DNA of 19,680 nt, from the NCBI GenBank assembly GCA_024280615.1, contig JAJRPU010000103.1, positions 1 to 19,680 of the forward strand. The letters are read 5' to 3'. The translations under genes and the position numbers were made by a program. Numbering within the stretch: position 1 is the first letter of the stretch; every line of letters starts with the position of its first letter. Below, one piece after another: positions 17,286-19,680 of the stretch. The stretch is from Bacteroidota bacterium (GTDB lineage Bacteria; Bacteroidota; Bacteroidia; JAADEI01). The notes under the pieces are model-generated. The model made no database searches and was not told where the DNA came from. It worked only from the letters and a program-made list of their open reading frames with translations.

Positions 17286-17819
17286 TTACACTTTCTTAAC
17301 ATTGGAAAAAATGCCAAGATTATTATGATAACTATCAATTACAACTTTCAAACTTGTTGCTTCTTTCAATCCCCTCAGCTTATGCTCTAACACCTCACGA
17401 ACAGCCATAACTTGATCAGGCATCACCATCCTTCTTGAACTGCCTCTGCATATAGGACATATCATAATTACAAAAGTTATATTTCCTATTGTGTTAATGG
17501 CATTACACAGAATAGAACTTAACTTTTTCAAATTTACATCATTGGTTTTTACGACCCCTAATAAGAATATACTGTCAATCAATTTACGCACTAAAAATTG
17601 TGCCTTTTCACTGTCCTGACCACCTAAGAATTCCCTAAAGTATTCATAGCATTTTATTTCAACTAAATATATTCTGTCCCTAACAGAAAAGAGCAAATCA
17701 ACTGCTTTCAAGCCCAAATAGCTAATCTCCCTATAGTTTTTGAACTTGTCCAGTTGAACGTAAGCATCACAGTAAAACTCAAACAGACATCCGCTTTCTT
17801 GAATGGTCTGAATCTTCAT
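17286..17819 (-). CDS. Small PD-(D/E)XK nuclease-like protein, partner of the adjacent ATPase
   Basis: A 177-residue protein without a name I can assign. Residues 36-58 read as the core of a PD-(D/E)XK nuclease-like fold: GLKAVDLLF, then the strand RIYLVEIKCYE, with Asp41, Glu54 and Lys56 in the D-xn-E-x-K arrangement and Glu14 as a possible fourth acidic residue. Later there is a hydrophobic strand FVIMICPICRGSSRR with a C-x2-C pair that could bind metal or be structural. The start overlaps the ATPase stop as ATGA and is preceded by GGGAAGAG, so the two are translationally coupled. I recall similar small proteins beside this ATPase type in other bacteria, but know no assigned activity. It may instead be a non-catalytic member of the fold. 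A role as effector of a two-gene defence system is inference. Confidence 0.72.
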   Translation of the reverse strand: MKIQTIQESGCLFEFYCDAYVQLDKFKNYREISYLGLKAVDLLFSVRDRIYLVEIKCYEYFREFLGGQDSEKAQFLVRKLIDSIFLLGVVKTNDVNLKKLSSILCNAINTIGNITFVIMICPICRGSSRRMVMPDQVMAVREVLEHKLRGLKEATSLKVVIDSYHNNLGIFSNVKKV

Positions 17820-18871
17820 ACTCTTCCCTTATTTACGTGATCCATTATAATCTGAGCGTCAAGATTATAAACTTCTTCAAATTCTTCAATTATTGCATTA
17901 TGCTTCAAATCGTACAGTTCCTTAGCATTTTCAACTTGCAATTTGTTCTCGTTATTTAAATATAGAGAGAAAAATTTAAGCGGATATTTATTTTGTTTAG
18001 CTATGAGGTCACTATACTTAATAACAAAATAGTCATGCGTCGCCACAAACAACTGCATCTTGAATTTTCGTGATAAAAGAAACATAATCTTAATAATAAC
18101 TTTAATAAGCGAAGGGTTTAAGTTTACCTCTGGCTCATCCCAAAACAGGTATGCCCCCCTCTTTATTTCCTTGTTTTTTATCAAATATATAAGCATAAGC
18201 AATTTTCTATAGCCTTCTGCGAGAAGCTTACTTTCTAAATTGCCCACTCCTGCTACATAAGTATAAAACTCCTTGTCTTTAACGTAAATTCTGTCAAGTT
18301 GTTCTAAATCGGACTCTTGTAAAACCTTCAGCAAGTCAGCTATATTTCCTTCTTTCTTTCCCTTTGGTAATGGCTTTTCTAATCTCTTTGCTAAATCATA
18401 ATATACCTCAGACATAATCTGATAATCTTCATAAAGGCTCACAAAACCACGTGATAACATAGAAACTACCTCTTTGGGGGGAATAAAAATAGCATCCTGC
18501 AGTCTATCAACTTCTAATTTTGTTATATCAACGCTTTTTTCGTGCCTTGTTGAAAATTCAAAAACAATTTCACCATGTGAAAACTTTATAGTTACTTTAG
18601 TTCTTTTATTACCTTGAATTCTTGTTGTAAGCCTACCTATCTTGTCTACCATAAACACATTCTTAATCTTTTTTGCCATTTCTCCTCTCAACTCCTCCTT
18701 ATTTAACTCCCCTTTCCTATGCAAGACGTAAATCACAGAATACAACAATTTAAAAAGTAATGACTTACCCGTTGAGTTCTTGCCTATAACGATATTAAGC
18801 CCTGGGCCTATAAAATCAATAACATTATTTCTAAAGATAGTAAATCCTTCCAGTTCTACCCTGTTTATCAT
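17816..18871 (-). CDS. SMC/ABC-like AAA family ATPase (AAA_21/OLD-like), first gene of a two-gene unit
   Basis: A 351-residue soluble ATPase of the SMC/RecF/OLD type, without a long coiled coil. The N-terminus has the usual first strand (INRVELEGFTIFRNNVIDF), then Walker A GKNSTGKS at 30-37. The signature region is LLAEGYRKLLMLIYLIKN instead of LSGGQ, Walker B LFWDEPEVNLNP carries Asp245-Glu246, and the switch histidine is His279 in ATHDYF. The C-terminal 50 residues do not contain a TOPRIM nuclease, so the protein is shorter than OLD or GajA. Such standalone ATPases are often sensors or motors in anti-phage systems, with the neighbour as effector. The start is preceded by AGGG. A 5-codon reading frame beginning ATG CAA ends in a TGA overlapping this ATG. 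DNA repair is the main alternative role. Confidence 0.82.
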   Translation of the reverse strand: MINRVELEGFTIFRNNVIDFIGPGLNIVIGKNSTGKSLLFKLLYSVIYVLHRKGELNKEELRGEMAKKIKNVFMVDKIGRLTTRIQGNKRTKVTIKFSHGEIVFEFSTRHEKSVDITKLEVDRLQDAIFIPPKEVVSMLSRGFVSLYEDYQIMSEVYYDLAKRLEKPLPKGKKEGNIADLLKVLQESDLEQLDRIYVKDKEFYTYVAGVGNLESKLLAEGYRKLLMLIYLIKNKEIKRGAYLFWDEPEVNLNPSLIKVIIKIMFLLSRKFKMQLFVATHDYFVIKYSDLIAKQNKYPLKFFSLYLNNENKLQVENAKELYDLKHNAIIEEFEEVYNLDAQIIMDHVNKGRV

Positions 18872-18906
18872 GCCCTAATTTGCATTTTTAGAGTGTTACT
18901 ACTCGA

Positions 18907-18914
18907 CAAAGATA
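18907..18914 (-). promoter_or_regulatory. Candidate -7 promoter box for the ATPase/nuclease-like pair
   Basis: The minus strand reads TATCTTTG, identical to the box at 15203-15210, 35 bases upstream of the ATPase ATG in the 70-base gap after the membrane-protein gene. No TTG -33 element is visible at the expected spacing; the upstream sequence is simply A/T-rich. Confidence 0.4.
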
Positions 18915-18941
18915 AACACTTTTATTAATATTTATTACAGC

Positions 18942-19577
18942 TCACACGACAATTAGCCAAACGGAGAGAGGGACGAGAGCAGCAAAGATTCCCATTGCTA
19001 ATTCCGAGTAAGTGTGATCTCTTCTTAATCTCAGCGATGCAACCAAACCCGTTATTACAATAATTGAGGGTAACAGCCACAGCACACACTCTTTCTGAAA
19101 TTTCAATCCATTAATGAAAATGAAATATGTCAACAATGTCCAGCCAGCCATGTGTATGCTTGCCCTAATTCGGAAAGTTTCCATTAAAATAAGGGTTGAG
19201 ACAACGACGAAGGCATGGGAAATAAGCATAATTAAGTTGTCAAAGAACTCTTTAATGAGCGAATTGCCATCTTGCAGATGCAGATACACTGAAATGAGAA
19301 AAGTTGCATACACTATGACCATAACAAAGAGTAAAATGATACGTTCTGACCTATCTGGCTTTATTATATTTATGAGTTTAAGAATGTGAGCCAAAGCAAT
19401 GAATATGAGGGGCAATAAAACAAGCCCTGTCAAAGCAATGAGATAGTATTCAATATAAATTTCAAAATACTCAGTTCCAACATACCACTTTTTGCATTGC
19501 AATTCAATAAGAAACCAGTAAAATGGCAAGAAAATTGGATGGGTTAAAACATTCAAAAGTTTAAAAATTTTTTCCAT
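18942..19577 (-). CDS. PAP2-like (phosphatidic acid phosphatase-related) integral membrane protein
   Basis: A 211-residue inner-membrane protein with about six hydrophobic segments. The pattern IIKPDRSERI, then RIRASIHMAGW, then GLVASLRLRRDHTYSELAMG follows the order of the three PAP2 motifs in the small Bacteroidota PAP2-related proteins I recall (a DRxER stretch, SxHM and ARL...HT...G). Canonical catalytic residues are only partly kept. The second motif is SIH instead of SGH. The third has Arg-x4-His and a Glu where Asp is usual, so phosphatase activity is uncertain. Lipid phosphate metabolism would be the family expectation. The start codon shares one base with the stop of the upstream gene (TAATG), indicating coupling to the probable pcm gene. 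It could be annotated simply as a membrane protein. Confidence 0.7.
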   Translation of the reverse strand: MEKIFKLLNVLTHPIFLPFYWFLIELQCKKWYVGTEYFEIYIEYYLIALTGLVLLPLIFIALAHILKLINIIKPDRSERIILLFVMVIVYATFLISVYLHLQDGNSLIKEFFDNLIMLISHAFVVVSTLILMETFRIRASIHMAGWTLLTYFIFINGLKFQKECVLWLLPSIIVITGLVASLRLRRDHTYSELAMGIFAALVPLSVWLIVV

Positions 19578-19680
19578 TATTCTTTACCCTTTTTAAGGGG
19601 TACAAAGACGAATGGTCCAAGGTCTTCTTTATCATACTGGTCTTCGTCAACTCGCTGAATTCTCACGAGTTTTTGAAAAT
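19577..19680 (-). CDS. pcm: C-terminal end of probable protein-L-isoaspartate O-methyltransferase (runs off right edge)
   Basis: The last 33 complete codons of a gene entering from the right edge, ending in TAA at 19577-19579. The visible peptide contains QKLVRIQRVDEDQYDKEDLGPF followed by VFVPLKKGKE. The QxLvrI strand and the FVPL near the C-terminus are what I recall from protein repair methyltransferases that methylate isoaspartyl residues. The AdoMet-binding core lies outside the window, so the call rests on a short tail. It shares a TAATG overlap with the PAP2-like gene downstream. Confidence 0.6.
   Translation of the reverse strand, partial: FQKLVRIQRVDEDQYDKEDLGPFVFVPLKKGKE

Overview
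The window is AT-rich, tightly packed DNA, nearly all coding on the minus strand. It most likely comes from a Bacteroidota-type bacterium or a close relative. Three things suggest this: a secreted protein with a C-terminal type IX secretion (T9SS) sorting domain, upstream boxes resembling the Bacteroidota TAnnTTTG promoter element, and a PLP-dependent acyltransferase of the type common in that phylum. No rRNA, tRNA, CRISPR array, IS element or gene-free stretch above about 115 bases was seen.

Read in the direction of transcription (right to left), the layout is as follows. (1) At the right edge is the 3' end of a probable protein-L-isoaspartate methyltransferase, coupled to a PAP2-like membrane protein. 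(2) From 18871 to 15271 is a defence block. It holds a two-gene unit of an SMC/ABC-like ATPase and a small PD-(D/E)XK-like protein joined by an ATGA overlap. It also holds an MvaI/BcnI-like restriction endonuclease followed by an m4C-type DNA methyltransferase. The endonuclease is broken by one missing base; restoring it gives a 233-residue protein whose stop overlaps the methyltransferase start. (3) From 15184 to 6831 is a seven-gene operon: serine palmitoyltransferase/KAPA-synthase-like enzyme, phosphoglycerate mutase GpmI, ABC-2 polysaccharide export permease and ATPase, a two-domain glycosyltransferase, UDP-GlcNAc 2-epimerase WecB and a GT4 glycosyltransferase. A Bacteroidota-like promoter precedes the first gene, and the genes overlap or nearly touch. 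It looks like a surface glycan/lipid assembly operon.

(4) From 6718 to 4868 is a secreted T9SS-sorted protein of unknown function with its own candidate promoter. (5) From 4496 to 4858 is the only plus-strand gene, a DUF454/YbaN membrane protein. (6) From 4398 to the left edge is a type III restriction-modification system: a long Mod methyltransferase and the helicase half of Res, which runs off the window.

A cell-surface polysaccharide operon and its T9SS neighbour are thus flanked on both sides by defence genes. The least characterised candidate system is the ATPase/PD-(D/E)XK pair at 17286-18871.
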